Position numbers and translations under genes: made by a program. Below are positions 1-9,492 of a DNA stretch of 64,000 nt, one piece after another; within the stretch, counting starts at the first letter, position 1, and every line of letters starts with the position of its first letter. The notes beneath the pieces are model-generated. The model saw only the letters and a list, made by a program, of their open reading frames with translations. It did no database searches and was not told the DNA's origin. Source of the stretch: Vogesella indigofera (GTDB lineage: Bacteria; Pseudomonadota; Gammaproteobacteria; Burkholderiales; Chromobacteriaceae); the NCBI RefSeq assembly GCF_003633895.1, contig NZ_RBID01000015.1, positions 186,001-250,000 of the forward strand, written 5' to 3'.

Positions 1-291
1 GAGTACTGCGGCAATTTTTTCGGCGCAAAGGTTGGCCGCAGCCTCTTCGGCACCGGCACGCTGCATGGCAGCCGTCAGCAATTCGCTGACTTTTTTGGTG
101 CGCACCCCCAGCTTGATGCCGAAATCCTGCATCGACAGCCGTACCTGGCGCTTCCAGCATTGCGAGCTGACACGTGCGCGGGTGGTGCCGCCGACCACAG
201 CAGATTTGGGGGCGCCCACGTCGTCACGGTTCAGGCAGGTCACGGGGAAGGATTGCAGGATGTGATATTCGATACGCAGTTTGTTTTGCAT
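1..291 (-). CDS. cas7e: Cas7e (Cse4/CasC), Cascade backbone protein, C-terminus off window
   Basis: Only the first 97 codons are present; the gene continues beyond the left edge. The N-terminus has the signature of type I-E Cas7: an HILQSFP-like strand, then CLNRDD, a GGTTRARVSSQ segment and a CWKR-type basic patch. In the family six copies polymerise along the crRNA as the Cascade backbone. The ATG at 291-289 is preceded by an AAGGAA ribosome site. It lies 23 bp downstream of cas6e in the same operon. A copy of the 13-bp motif (28-40) is read here as Ala-Ala-Asn-Leu. Family assignment is strong; completeness cannot be judged. Confidence 0.88.
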   Translation of the reverse strand, partial: MQNKLRIEYHILQSFPVTCLNRDDVGAPKSAVVGGTTRARVSSQCWKRQVRLSMQDFGIKLGVRTKKVSELLTAAMQRAGAEEAAANLCAEKIAAVL

Positions 292-314
292 GGCAGTTCC
301 TTGATTTTTAAGAC

Positions 315-953
315 TCATTCGGTCATCGGGACAATTTGCAGCAGCCCGCAGCCAAAGGCGCGGCCACGGCCGATACCGCGCGCAACGCTCTGGCGGAAGG
401 TGTCGGCGTCAGCCACGCGCAGTACGCCGGTAATGTGGGCTTGCGCCAGCGTGACATCGCGCTGGGCTTTTTCCCTGAAGCGCAAGACTTCGACGCGCTC
501 GACCTGCAGCGCGGCAGGGTCGACCACAAACCCCCAGCTCGCCTCAGCGCGCGCCATGAACCAGTCGGCTATCGCCTCGCGCCCTTTGACCGGCAGCAGT
601 TTTTTGCTGGCGTTGTCGCGACGAGTGGGGTTGATGACGATGCGGAAGCGGTAAAGCCGGTGATCCAGAAAACCGGCCGGCAGCGCCCGGCTGTTCACCT
701 CGCCGTACTGGCCGTCAACGTTGGCCGCAGGCGGGCGGTCGGACAGCAGCATCACCTTGCGGCCGCGCCCATCGCCGCCGAGATCGGCAAACTGGATGCC
801 GCTGGCTTCGCTGGCCTGTTTGTCGGCTTCGCTGCGCTGATCGGGAAACAGACTGTAGACCACGCGATGCAGCGAGTACGGGTCGGTCAGCCGCAATGCC
901 TGGCAGTCTTGCCGCGACAGATGCAGCACACTGGCAAAGAGGGTGTTGCTCAT
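315..953 (-). CDS. cas6e: Cas6e (Cse3/CasE) crRNA-processing endoribonuclease
   Basis: This 212-residue protein has the size and layout of Cas6e, which cuts the pre-crRNA at repeat hairpins and stays bound to the 3' handle in Cascade. Visible marks are an N-terminal ferredoxin-like strand, a YRFRIVINPTRR strand in the middle, and the glycine-rich C-terminal loop GRGRAFGCGLLQIVP near residues 194-208, typical of RAMP proteins. The start overlaps the cse2 stop by four bases (ATGA), so translation is probably coupled. It sits between cse2 and cas7e, whereas in E. coli cas6e follows cas5e. The 13-bp motif at 717-729 is read as Ala-Ala-Asn-Val. Confidence 0.88.
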   Translation of the reverse strand: MSNTLFASVLHLSRQDCQALRLTDPYSLHRVVYSLFPDQRSEADKQASEASGIQFADLGGDGRGRKVMLLSDRPPAANVDGQYGEVNSRALPAGFLDHRLYRFRIVINPTRRDNASKKLLPVKGREAIADWFMARAEASWGFVVDPAALQVERVEVLRFREKAQRDVTLAQAHITGVLRVADADTFRQSVARGIGRGRAFGCGLLQIVPMTE

Positions 954-1477
954 GCTGCATCCTCACTGTCTGGTTTGTCGTCAGCCTTACCGTAAAACTC
1001 TTGCGCCCACTGTGCCTTGACGCGCTGCGCATCAAAGTGGAAAGCCAGCAATTGCTTGAGCAGGCGCTGATAATCCAGTGCCTGTCCGGCCTTGCTGTCG
1101 ATCAGCGACAGTTGGCCGCGCAGGATGCGGCACAGCTCGGCCACGTCATCGCAAGCCAGCAGGCGGCGCAGGCGGGCCTTGGCCTGATCACTGTTATTGC
1201 CATCCTCGTAGCAGGCGGCTATCGCGCGGCCCAGCGTCAGGCTGCCATTGGCCGTGTCTTTGGCACGCGCGATGCTGGCGGCCACGGTCTGGTAAGCCAG
1301 ACGCGGGTGGTCGTATTCCAGCCCAATGCCGAAACTGGCAAGCACGTCCCAGCTCTGGTATTCGGTAGCGGGGTTGTCGGCGCGACGCAGACGGGCAGCA
1401 AAGCCCTTGTCGTCCTGACAGCGTGACAGGACATGGCCAACAAAGCTGGCTGCCTTGTCGGGTTTTACTTCGGTCAT
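950..1477 (-). CDS. cse2: Cse2 (CasB/Cas11), Cascade small subunit
   Basis: A 175-residue, mostly helical, charged protein in the position and size range of Cse2. In Cascade two copies form the belly and stabilise the target-strand R-loop. An ASFGIGLEYDHPRLAYQTVAA segment-like core and an LRRLLACDDVAEL helix are consistent with the family. An in-frame extension to 1561 exists, but the ATG at 1477-1475 is chosen because it overlaps the cse1 stop (ATGA) and follows an AGGAGG-like site. It overlaps cas6e by four bases downstream. Identification rests on the helical pattern plus operon position. Confidence 0.85.
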   Translation of the reverse strand: MTEVKPDKAASFVGHVLSRCQDDKGFAARLRRADNPATEYQSWDVLASFGIGLEYDHPRLAYQTVAASIARAKDTANGSLTLGRAIAACYEDGNNSDQAKARLRRLLACDDVAELCRILRGQLSLIDSKAGQALDYQRLLKQLLAFHFDAQRVKAQWAQEFYGKADDKPDSEDAA

Positions 1478-2973
1478 GGGGCCTCCTGTTGCAGGTATTT
1501 GCTGAGATTGGGGCGGTTTTGCGCCCAGGCATCCAGCTGCCGGGCGGTCTGATTTGGGCACAGCCGGTCGAAGGCCGCATGAAGGTTGGCCGCAAAGGTT
1601 TTGCGCAGCTCGTGGCGGGCGATACGGTTTTCTTCGCCGCTGTCGCAGAGGTCAAACAGGCTTTGCGCGTGGCGCTCGCACAGTTGCCAGAACAAGGCGG
1701 TAGCTTGCTCGGCCAATGGTTTGCCATCCACAAGTTGCGCCTTGTAATAGCCGAGGACGCAGGCGTAGAGCTGCCGGGCCAGTGCATCGAGTGAGGTCAT
1801 TTCGGTACTGAGGTTGGTGTACCAGAAGTCACCCGCCAAAACTTTTGCCTCTAACCAGACAATAGACTCAACGTAATCATCTTCAGCCTTAATACCCTGC
1901 TCGCCCATTTTGTCGCTAACGCTCAAGCCACCAGACCAGATAGCAAACATCCCGTCATGGTCTCTCAAGCGGGACTCTGCTACGCGGAGCTGCAAGCATT
2001 CAAACGCCTCTTTTCCCGCCAAAAAGGCCAGAAGTCCGGTTAGTTCGCGCCAAGGTCGCCTGCCCGGATTAACCCAAAGAACTTTGGGTTTGCTCCCTCC
2101 ATGTTTAATGGCAATGCTCGGGTCTATGCCGCCATCCGCATAATCGGGATGTAGCAAGCCCTCCCCATAGTGCAGGCCTTCGCTGGTCAGGAAACAAAAG
2201 CGTGACAGCGGCAGTAAACGACCTTGCAGCGTTGTCTTGTAGTGCCTAGCAATGTCGCATTCTTCACCTTGAGGTACCGAATCCCAAGGCGGAGTCCCAA
2301 GCCCTCCTGGATACAGTGCACTTGCGCTGATGTTTGCCTGCGTCAGCAAGTTAAGTCGTAAAGTTTGGTGAAGTGTTTCACCAAGAACAAAGTTGTGCAG
2401 GAACCCCATGAACCCGACAGAAGGGCCAGGCTTTGATGGTTTACCTTTTCCTTTGAACACCTCCACTTCGGCCTTGTTGCTTCGTCTGATCCTCACACTT
2501 CTGTCTGTTTTTGTACCGCCAAGCGCAAAGCCCATCTGTACAAGCAAGAGCAAAGCCTTGTCAGCGTCATCAAGCACTCTTTCCTGCTGACCCTGGCTTA
2601 ATACAGTGGTGTTACCGGTGGAGATTTCTGCCATCACCGTGCCGTAGCTTTTGATTTCGGCACGCGCTATCGCCGGCATCTGCAGAAAAGGCTCTTCGCC
2701 ATACAGATAAAAGCGGTGATGCCATTGCTCGAGATAAGCAAGGCAGCTGCCAGCAAGATCTGACTCGCTCAAGGCTTGCCAGCCGGCCTCGTCGTCCGGC
2801 GTGGTGGCGTCTTGGGCGATGGCCAATAGCAGCTTCATCAGCGCGATTTTCTGTACCGGGTTGCCACCCAAGGCACGGTATTGCGGATTGCCGAACAGCT
2901 GCGCCAGGCTCACGCGGCCAACGTCGGCAATCGGTATCCACGGCTCGTCGATCAGGTTGAAACGGTTTTCCAT
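1474..2973 (-). CDS. cse1: Cse1 (Cas8e/CasA), Cascade large subunit, PAM recognition
   Basis: A 499-residue protein opening with NRFNLIDEPWIP, the hallmark N-terminus of Cse1. In the family this subunit reads the PAM, helps open target DNA and recruits Cas3. The middle contains the GNTTVL and GFALGGTKTDRSVRI region typical of Cas8e, with a helical C-terminal bundle near residues 370-499. The ATG at 2973-2971 is used because the upstream extension lies inside cas3 and the Cse1 signature starts here. The gene starts 2 bp from the cas3 stop and overlaps cse2. The motif at 1582-1594 is read as Ala-Ala-Asn-Leu. Confidence 0.92.
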   Translation of the reverse strand: MENRFNLIDEPWIPIADVGRVSLAQLFGNPQYRALGGNPVQKIALMKLLLAIAQDATTPDDEAGWQALSESDLAGSCLAYLEQWHHRFYLYGEEPFLQMPAIARAEIKSYGTVMAEISTGNTTVLSQGQQERVLDDADKALLLLVQMGFALGGTKTDRSVRIRRSNKAEVEVFKGKGKPSKPGPSVGFMGFLHNFVLGETLHQTLRLNLLTQANISASALYPGGLGTPPWDSVPQGEECDIARHYKTTLQGRLLPLSRFCFLTSEGLHYGEGLLHPDYADGGIDPSIAIKHGGSKPKVLWVNPGRRPWRELTGLLAFLAGKEAFECLQLRVAESRLRDHDGMFAIWSGGLSVSDKMGEQGIKAEDDYVESIVWLEAKVLAGDFWYTNLSTEMTSLDALARQLYACVLGYYKAQLVDGKPLAEQATALFWQLCERHAQSLFDLCDSGEENRIARHELRKTFAANLHAAFDRLCPNQTARQLDAWAQNRPNLSKYLQQEAP

Positions 2974-2975
2974 GC

Positions 2976-5582
2976 TTAGTCCTTGCGGGTGACGCGCTGG
3001 TAACCCAGATCGTCGCGGTAGCGATATTCGTGTTTGTCCGACACGGGCTGACAATCCAGTGTCATGACGCGGTCTTGCCCATCGACCAGCGCCACTCGCA
3101 GTGGTGCGTGTTCGACTTCGGGCGAACCAAGGTAAAACACATTGCCCAGGCCGAATGCGGCCAACCTTTTACGCAAACTGGCCGGCGGTGCACCGGCCGG
3201 GCGCAGCTTGAGCAGCTCGGCTTGCAGGGTGATGCTCAGCTCGCGCCACTCGCGTGGCGACAAGCAATGGCGCGACACTGGCAGGTGGCAGACACGACCA
3301 TCGAGCAGGGTCAGCTCGCTGCTGCCGTCATCCCGCAGCCGGATGCCGCGCAACAGCAGCACGTCTTGCGTGTCCTGCTCGCTGTAGCGGGTGGACGGGT
3401 TGACGTCAGATTCTGTGCTGCCGACTGTTGCCAGCGTGGCCAGCGCAAGACGTTGCAGCGCTTGCGTCCCCTTGCGGCGGTAGGGCTGGCGGGTTTCTCC
3501 GTTGAGCAATTCGTATTGCCAGCGCGCCATGTCGCCCTCTTCTGCCTGCTCGGCATAGCTGTGTTCCAGCAAGCGGCGGATGTCGTCAGGCAAGGTCAGG
3601 CTGGTTATGGCTTGCCAGCTTTGCAGGCTGCGGCACAGCACATAAGGGCTGTAGACGGCGGCACTCGGGCCAAATGCGGTGTAGGGGTCGGCAATGGCGC
3701 TGGCCACATCCGGTGCCAGCAGCCAGACCTCGGCGCTAGCGTTGCCCACACGCGGGGTATCGGGGTGCCGCCACAGGCGGCCCAGACGTTGCAGCAGCAA
3801 GTCTGTCGGAGCAAAGCGGCTGACGAGGAAATCGGCATCGATATCGAGCGACTGTTCCAGTACCTGGGTGCCCACCAGAATGCGGCCTTGTGCTGCGCGT
3901 TGCGGCCAACCTTGCTTGCCGAACAGGCCAACCCAGCGGTCTTCGTTATGCTGGCGCTGACTGTGGATGAAGCGTGAATGCAAGAGGCCGCATGCCACGC
4001 CCATACCCGCCGCACGGGCGGCCAACGTCTGGTATATGGCTTGTGCCTCGGCCACGGTGTTTTCCACCCACAACACTTGCTGGCCGGCTTCGGCGCGGAG
4101 CAGGGCTTCGTCGAGCGCCGCGCGGTTGTCGTTCATCCGCTGGATCGCGTATTGCCGTGCGGGAGGTGGAGGCGCGGGGATTTCGTTGACGGCTGACGCA
4201 TCGAGCGGCAAGGCGCTGATCAGCGGATAATCCTGCCGCGCCACGTTGACCTGCAGCAGTTGTTCGCGCCGTGCTTGCGTAAGCGTTGCACTCAGGATGA
4301 TGACCGTGCAACCCCAGTCACGCAGCTGGCTGACCAGCTGTTGCAGGATGGTGCCAGTGTAGAGGTCGTAGCTGTGGACTTCGTCCAGAATCACCACTTT
4401 GCCGGCCAGACCAAAGGCGCGCACAAAGCCATGGCGCACGTTCATCACCGCCATGAGCGCCTGATCAACCGTACCGACGGCAAAGGGTGCCAACAGCCCG
4501 CGCTTGGCCTGCTGGAACCACTCGCCACCGGGGCGGCCTTCCTCGCCCATTTGCGTTCGCATCAGCCAAGCCATGCCATGCAAAAGCAAGCCCTGCCGGT
4601 GGATGCAGTCAGGCTGCAATATGGCTTGCAGGAAGGGTTCAAAACGCTCGTAGAGTTTGTTGGAGGTGAGCTGGGTCGGCAGCGCGAAATAAATGCCGGT
4701 GGCCTGCCCTGCGGCCAGCATGCGATAAGCCGCGTACAGCGCGGCTTCGGTCTTGCCCTGCCCCATCGGCGCTTCGAGAATATAGACACCGGGACCGGTG
4801 ATGCTTTCCACCAGACTTTGCTGAATGCCGCGCGGCGAAAAGCCGAACATATCTGGGAAACTCAAGCCAGGACGGATGCGCGGCGGCACAAAACCCGCTT
4901 CGTCCAGTGCTTGAGTAATGCGTGGCCGCCAGTCATCGGCAGGGTTTTCAAAATGCGGGCCGGAACCAATCCAGTCCGCCACGCTGGTGAGACCTGCCAG
5001 CATGCGCGCCTGCGACGGGGTGACTTGCGCCGGCCAGTCCGCTTGCAGTGCCTCTTTCAAGGCATCTACCAGTGCCACACGCTCGGCCTGCCAGGCTGGG
5101 CCACCGAAGACCTCACCATTGGCCTGATAAATGCCAACGGGCGGACGAAAACCATGATGCTGCCCCAGCACTTCAGCCAACAGCGTCGGCACGCCCATGG
5201 CCAGCGCAGCCAGCTGGCTGACCCCGGCATGGCCGCCCCATTGCTTTTCCTTTTCGGGGTCGTGCTCGGGGTTATCCAGCGGCGGCAGGCTGCCAGCGGC
5301 GCAGTGCTTGCGGATTTTGAGATAGAAAGTCGGGCTAACCTTGCCGATATCGTGGCTGGCGGCTACCAAGTGGGCATTAGCCGGAAATAGCGCCTGGTGC
5401 AGCGCTTGCGGCCAACGTTGCAATATTTCACGGGCGACTTCACCGACGATGCGGCAATGACTGAACACATCGCGTCCCGGCAAAGTCTGGTCTTGCGAGT
5501 TTTGCCAGGTTTTTGCCGGGCAAAGGGCGAATTTCACTGCGACTTCTGGCATGGCTGCCGTTTTTGCTGGCCGTCTTAGCAT
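2976..5582 (-). CDS. cas3: Cas3 HD nuclease-helicase, type I-E
   Basis: An 868-residue fusion of an HD nuclease and an SF2 helicase, the effector that nicks and degrades DNA unwound at Cascade R-loops. The HD domain shows SHCRIVGEVA near residue 41, SHDIGK at 76-81 and GQHHG near 140. The helicase has MGQGKTEA (Walker A, near 275), ILDEVHSYD (motif II) and LLQRLGRLWRH (motif VI). All catalytic motifs look intact. It is the first gene of the visible operon; an alternative ATG lies at 5552. Three exact 13-bp motif copies (3156, 3901, 5407) lie inside it, read in two frames as Leu-Ala-Ala and Trp-Pro-Gln. Confidence 0.95.
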   Translation of the reverse strand: MLRRPAKTAAMPEVAVKFALCPAKTWQNSQDQTLPGRDVFSHCRIVGEVAREILQRWPQALHQALFPANAHLVAASHDIGKVSPTFYLKIRKHCAAGSLPPLDNPEHDPEKEKQWGGHAGVSQLAALAMGVPTLLAEVLGQHHGFRPPVGIYQANGEVFGGPAWQAERVALVDALKEALQADWPAQVTPSQARMLAGLTSVADWIGSGPHFENPADDWRPRITQALDEAGFVPPRIRPGLSFPDMFGFSPRGIQQSLVESITGPGVYILEAPMGQGKTEAALYAAYRMLAAGQATGIYFALPTQLTSNKLYERFEPFLQAILQPDCIHRQGLLLHGMAWLMRTQMGEEGRPGGEWFQQAKRGLLAPFAVGTVDQALMAVMNVRHGFVRAFGLAGKVVILDEVHSYDLYTGTILQQLVSQLRDWGCTVIILSATLTQARREQLLQVNVARQDYPLISALPLDASAVNEIPAPPPPARQYAIQRMNDNRAALDEALLRAEAGQQVLWVENTVAEAQAIYQTLAARAAGMGVACGLLHSRFIHSQRQHNEDRWVGLFGKQGWPQRAAQGRILVGTQVLEQSLDIDADFLVSRFAPTDLLLQRLGRLWRHPDTPRVGNASAEVWLLAPDVASAIADPYTAFGPSAAVYSPYVLCRSLQSWQAITSLTLPDDIRRLLEHSYAEQAEEGDMARWQYELLNGETRQPYRRKGTQALQRLALATLATVGSTESDVNPSTRYSEQDTQDVLLLRGIRLRDDGSSELTLLDGRVCHLPVSRHCLSPREWRELSITLQAELLKLRPAGAPPASLRKRLAAFGLGNVFYLGSPEVEHAPLRVALVDGQDRVMTLDCQPVSDKHEYRYRDDLGYQRVTRKD

Positions 5583-6008
5583 AAGCTCACTCTCATCAAG
5601 ACCACCATCATATACAAGAATGATGCAAATTGAATTGATAGAGGTGAATCAGCCCTCGCTATGAAAGTAACCACGGCCTGCGAAGGCTTCAAGATGGGTG
5701 GCCAGCAGAGCAAGGGCTTGCTGTGATAGCGGTACGATGTGCATCGCGCACATTTTCATGCGCTCGGCTGGGATCTGCTATTCCGCCCGCTCGATGTCGA
5801 ATCATCCCCGCGGGCGACGCGCAATTCACCAGACCGGACAAAGACCTGCGCTCTGGCCGCCATCGACAGCGGCAGATCATCGGCCAACGCGGCCAGTATC
5901 GTCTCCATGAAAAATTGCCGGTTCTGGGTACAGACCGGCCATTGTCATTTTTCTAGGCCAGGGCTGGCCACAAGACTCGTAGCGATTCAGTATCTAGGAA
6001 ACCAGGGA
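5583..6008. other. Non-coding junction between cas operon and island
   Basis: A 426-bp stretch without an intact gene. It begins with the AT-rich upstream region of cas3, which should hold the operon promoter, although no convincing -35/-10 pair stands out. It then holds the integrase remnant at 5697-5847. Around 5919-5941 there is an imperfect hairpin (GCCGGTTCTG, loop, CAGACCGGC) followed by a short T-run, which could be a weak terminator in the plus direction. Confidence 0.5.
5697..5847 (-). pseudogene. Remnant of P4-type integrase
   Basis: About 150 bp closely matches 14096-14248 inside the integrase gene at the other end of the island, in the same orientation. It corresponds to the catalytic-domain stretch around the first catalytic arginine (VRPGEL in the intact gene, VRSGEL here) down to the IVPLSQQALALLASL region. 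Base changes and small indels break the frame, and nothing upstream or downstream is preserved. It marks an earlier integration, or the far end of the present element after deletion. Confidence 0.8.
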
Positions 6009-8054
6009 TCACTCCATCTTTGCTGCCTCAGCTGCCAGCACCTCCAGCATTTCGACCTGATGCGCTGCAATCTCGGGTTCTCGCCAGCAGCCTTCCTTCT
6101 TCATCAACCGAATCATCGAGAGTAGTTTGAGGCTATCGATCTGGTTATTGGCAAGACTCGCTTCGAAGTGTTCCCGCTTCTGTTGGGGCTGAAAGTTGCT
6201 CAGGCGCGAGTTCTTGCTATGACTGATCAGGCAAAGATTGCCAAAGGAATGGAGCGCGTTGGTGTCGATCGGATCGTAACCATCCATGGGATGCTGGGGT
6301 GAGAAGTGCTCCACAGAGCTGCGGAAGGTGAACTCAAAGGGGCCAGCCACTTTATCGCTATACCGGTCTTTCACCCACAGCAGATAGTCGAGGAAGTTAA
6401 AGACAAAGTTGTTCTCGATATGGCCAAAACGCAGTTTGGATTTAATCACCTCATACCAGCTTTCATCGACTTCGATACCGGGCAGCAGGGAGTGATTACA
6501 GTAGAGCATCTGGTAATAGGTAGCCCCTTCACCCGGTGCCAAAAAGCGCTGGAAGACAAAGCAGCGAGCCTGACTCTCCAGATAGGTAAGATAAGCCCCC
6601 GCCCCCACCGGTTGCTCAGGGTGACAGTTGTCGAACAGATAGCGCAGAGCGCCGTTAAGCCAGTGCTTGTAAACCAAGGTTGGGGTCGATACATGAAACG
6701 CAGACAGCAACATCAGGATCCGCCGATTCACTCCATCAAACCCGTCCTCGTTCTCATCAAAGGTATTGATGTAGCTGACGCTCTCTTTTGAATACCAGTG
6801 CAGCCGTTTCAGACTCCAGCCATCTTTGCCATCGGCAAACTCGCGCTTGATGATGAACTGATCAAACAGGTACTTGCTCTTTAACAGGCCATAGATAAAG
6901 CGCTGGACTACCGCTACCGGATCCGGCTGCCTTATCACCCGCAGCTCAAACTGATCGACCAGCTGTTTGTCATCAAGCGGCACCCCTTCCGTGCTAGCGG
7001 GGTCACGGCTGACGAGTCGCAGCACATGGAGCAGAAAGTTGGAGAAGTTGATGACGCTGTTAAAGCGCTCCGAGCCCGCACTCTCCTCCTCCACCTTCTT
7101 CTCTACATCGAGCCTGTCATCCTGCAAAATGGCCAACAGCGTGCGTCCCTGGCTGCTGGCAGTCACACCATCACCGGTGTTATCAGCCGAGTTGGCGCTA
7201 CAAGAGGGTGCCAGCAGATCGAGCAGGTGGGCAAAATCCCGGGGCACAAACTGTCCCCAGTCTTTCTGGCCGAACAGGCGGTGACGCTCATCCGGTGTAA
7301 AGCCGTACTGGATATAGCGCTCCATATTGGCACAGGCATCCCATACCCGGGTCAGCACATGGATGCTCTGGCGACGAGTCTCCTCCTCGGGGATCCGGTT
7401 CAGCGTTTCCATCAGCCGCGCCTTGACCACCTCGTGCTTTTCCAGCTGCTCGCCGCGATTGTTCATCGCCTCGAAGAAGTGATTGAGATCGGTATCCTTG
7501 GGCACCTCGATGCGAGAGATCTGCACATGTTTGAAGAGGTAGTCACAAAAGGCTGTCAATCTGGCACCAACCAGGCCAAGCTCAGCCAATGCTTTGCCGA
7601 TCAGTTCAAAACCGTTCACCAACCCTTCGTTGAAGGCACTACTACGCAAATCGTGGGGAGCAACGCCCTGCCATAAGCGCTCGAAGGTGTGACTCGAGAC
7701 CGGACGGCTTTCGAAGGAGAGGTTAATAGCGCGATACCAGCTCATGTCTACCGCCATTTTCCCCTGATGCTTGAGCCAATTGGCCAGCAGCGAAAGGGTG
7801 GTAAAACGCTGCTGGCCGTCGATCACCTCAAAGCTGCCATCACCTCGGGCAAACACCACCAGCGTGCCAATATAGTAGGTTTGCGGCCCCTTATCACTGA
7901 CCGATTTGTGCTGATAGTCGAGCACATCCTGCAGCAACTGGGTGATCTCTCCCTCGCCCCAGGCATAGTTGCGCTGGTACATGGGCACCAGATAACGTGC
8001 GCTATCTTCCAGTAGCGCACGAATGGAAAAGGGGCGAACGCCTGCGTCATTCAT
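6009..8054 (-). CDS. DUF262-DUF1524 protein, GmrSD-like NTPase-nuclease
   Basis: A 681-residue protein. Residues 1-280 form a DUF262 (ParB-like NTPase) domain with MYQRNYAW at 25-32, DGQQR at 79-83 and an [17 protein letters not shown] helix near 195. The C-terminus carries a DUF1524 (HNH-type nuclease) pattern: EHFSPQHP, then SFGNLCLIS and NSRLSN. This is the domain set of type IV modification-dependent restriction enzymes (GmrSD) and of SspE. Its ATG overlaps the end of the upstream DUF262 gene by 8 bases, so the two are probably co-translated. Inference: two-protein anti-phage defence. Substrate and modified base are unknown. Confidence 0.82.
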   Translation of the reverse strand: MNDAGVRPFSIRALLEDSARYLVPMYQRNYAWGEGEITQLLQDVLDYQHKSVSDKGPQTYYIGTLVVFARGDGSFEVIDGQQRFTTLSLLANWLKHQGKMAVDMSWYRAINLSFESRPVSSHTFERLWQGVAPHDLRSSAFNEGLVNGFELIGKALAELGLVGARLTAFCDYLFKHVQISRIEVPKDTDLNHFFEAMNNRGEQLEKHEVVKARLMETLNRIPEEETRRQSIHVLTRVWDACANMERYIQYGFTPDERHRLFGQKDWGQFVPRDFAHLLDLLAPSCSANSADNTGDGVTASSQGRTLLAILQDDRLDVEKKVEEESAGSERFNSVINFSNFLLHVLRLVSRDPASTEGVPLDDKQLVDQFELRVIRQPDPVAVVQRFIYGLLKSKYLFDQFIIKREFADGKDGWSLKRLHWYSKESVSYINTFDENEDGFDGVNRRILMLLSAFHVSTPTLVYKHWLNGALRYLFDNCHPEQPVGAGAYLTYLESQARCFVFQRFLAPGEGATYYQMLYCNHSLLPGIEVDESWYEVIKSKLRFGHIENNFVFNFLDYLLWVKDRYSDKVAGPFEFTFRSSVEHFSPQHPMDGYDPIDTNALHSFGNLCLISHSKNSRLSNFQPQQKREHFEASLANNQIDSLKLLSMIRLMKKEGCWREPEIAAHQVEMLEVLAAEAAKME

Positions 8055-9492
8055 AATATTTCATCTCCCGAAACAGCCCGACCAGCTCATCTTCGGAGCC
8101 GTTGCGATTGTTCTTGTTCTCTTGTCTGCTCATGCTCGGCAAAGGGAAACCGTGCAGATCACCCGGCAGACGTGCATCACGAATGGCGCGGATCAGATTG
8201 TGTTCCAGCACGTAGTTATCCATGGTGGCCAATTGCACCACCTGCTGGCGAATGCGGCAGCGATAGGCCCAGATAAAGCACTTCTCGATGGCCAGTGACA
8301 GCCCTTGGCTGCCGAACTTGTCGATATAGAAGATCAGGGCGCAGTCGAACATGGCCCGTACATAGCGATCGCCGGTGCGATGACGCCGTTCATAACTGCT
8401 CAAGGTAGAAAGTACCTTGCATGCCATCGGGGTCAGCGCTTCACCCAGCAGCGTGACCGATTGCCCCTGTACAGGGCCAGACTCCTTGGCCACGATGGCA
8501 GCCACCCGCTTCTGGTAGTACTCGGCCATCTCGAAAAAGCGCCTGCCATTGATGATCATCTGGTCGAGATGAAACGGGAATACCATACGCTGGCCGTCTA
8601 TCTTGCGCTGATATTGGCTGTTGTACTCATCGACGAAGTGGTGGGTGATGCGAAGCGACTCCACATAAGGAAAGTGCCCTACCCGGTCGAGATTGACTCC
8701 CTTGAAGAGATCCACCTCCCCCTTGCCAAAGTAGCGAGCCGACTTGCCCTCGGCCCACTGACGCACCCGATAGAGATAGAGGGCGAACAGGTTGGCCAGC
8801 TCGTCGCTTGGCAGGCGCTCCCAATGGGCAACTGCCTCGGCCTTGAGGCTGGCTTCATGCTCAGCAAACTCGCGCAGGTGAAATGCCTTGAGCAAATCGT
8901 GGGGTGCCAGATCGCGCCCCCGGGCGTTTTGTGAATCGAAGAACTGGAACGCCTCCGATATATCCTGCAGCACAAAGCAAACCACCTGACAGCGGTTGAG
9001 CAGAAAGTCAATCTGCTGCTCGTCAAACTCCGGTCGGGCCACCAGCCTGCGCAGCTCCAAATAGTTGCGCCTGAGGTTCAGCTCCGAGTCCCGACTGGGG
9101 AAGTGCTCGCGTGCCATAAAGTCGTGGATGGGTGCCTTTAATGCCTCCAGCTGTTGCCGCAGGTCCTGGCGTTGGAATCGAGTTGCCCGCTCCTTGCCAC
9201 TGCGGCGCTCTTCATCCAGTACCTCAATCAGCGCCTTGACGGTCAACATCAAGGTCAGGGTGCGTTGCTGACCATCGACGATATCGAGCGTTTCGTCTAT
9301 ATCAGCATGCTGGTGGAACACCACAGAACCCAACCGGTAGGCGCTCTTGTCCTGATGGGTTGCCAGATCGGTAAAGAGATCCGAGATATTTTTGGCACCC
9401 CAGCGGTAGGGGCGCTGATAGTCGGGGATGGCCAGCTGCTTGATGGCCAGCAATTGGCTCACTGACAGCACCTGATTGTTGATGCTTTCCAT
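8047..9492 (-). CDS. DUF262 protein, partner of the downstream DUF262-DUF1524 protein
   Basis: A 481-residue protein with a complete DUF262 domain: PDYQRPYRW at 23-31, [11 protein letters not shown] at 70-80 and a [21 protein letters not shown] segment-type motif near residue 180. No HNH motif is visible in the helical C-terminal half, so this subunit may be regulatory or NTP-sensing while its partner cuts. The ATG at 9492 is chosen over an upstream in-frame start because a perfect AAGGAGG precedes it. It is the first gene of a two-gene unit and overlaps the next by 8 bases. No exact copy of the 13-bp motif occurs here, unlike the cas genes next door. Confidence 0.82.
   Translation of the reverse strand: MESINNQVLSVSQLLAIKQLAIPDYQRPYRWGAKNISDLFTDLATHQDKSAYRLGSVVFHQHADIDETLDIVDGQQRTLTLMLTVKALIEVLDEERRSGKERATRFQRQDLRQQLEALKAPIHDFMAREHFPSRDSELNLRRNYLELRRLVARPEFDEQQIDFLLNRCQVVCFVLQDISEAFQFFDSQNARGRDLAPHDLLKAFHLREFAEHEASLKAEAVAHWERLPSDELANLFALYLYRVRQWAEGKSARYFGKGEVDLFKGVNLDRVGHFPYVESLRITHHFVDEYNSQYQRKIDGQRMVFPFHLDQMIINGRRFFEMAEYYQKRVAAIVAKESGPVQGQSVTLLGEALTPMACKVLSTLSSYERRHRTGDRYVRAMFDCALIFYIDKFGSQGLSLAIEKCFIWAYRCRIRQQVVQLATMDNYVLEHNLIRAIRDARLPGDLHGFPLPSMSRQENKNNRNGSEDELVGLFREMKYYE

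Noticed and set aside
1-5700. CRISPR array next to the cas genes
   Set aside because: No repeat-spacer pattern is visible on either side of cas3; the array is presumably left of the window beyond cas2.
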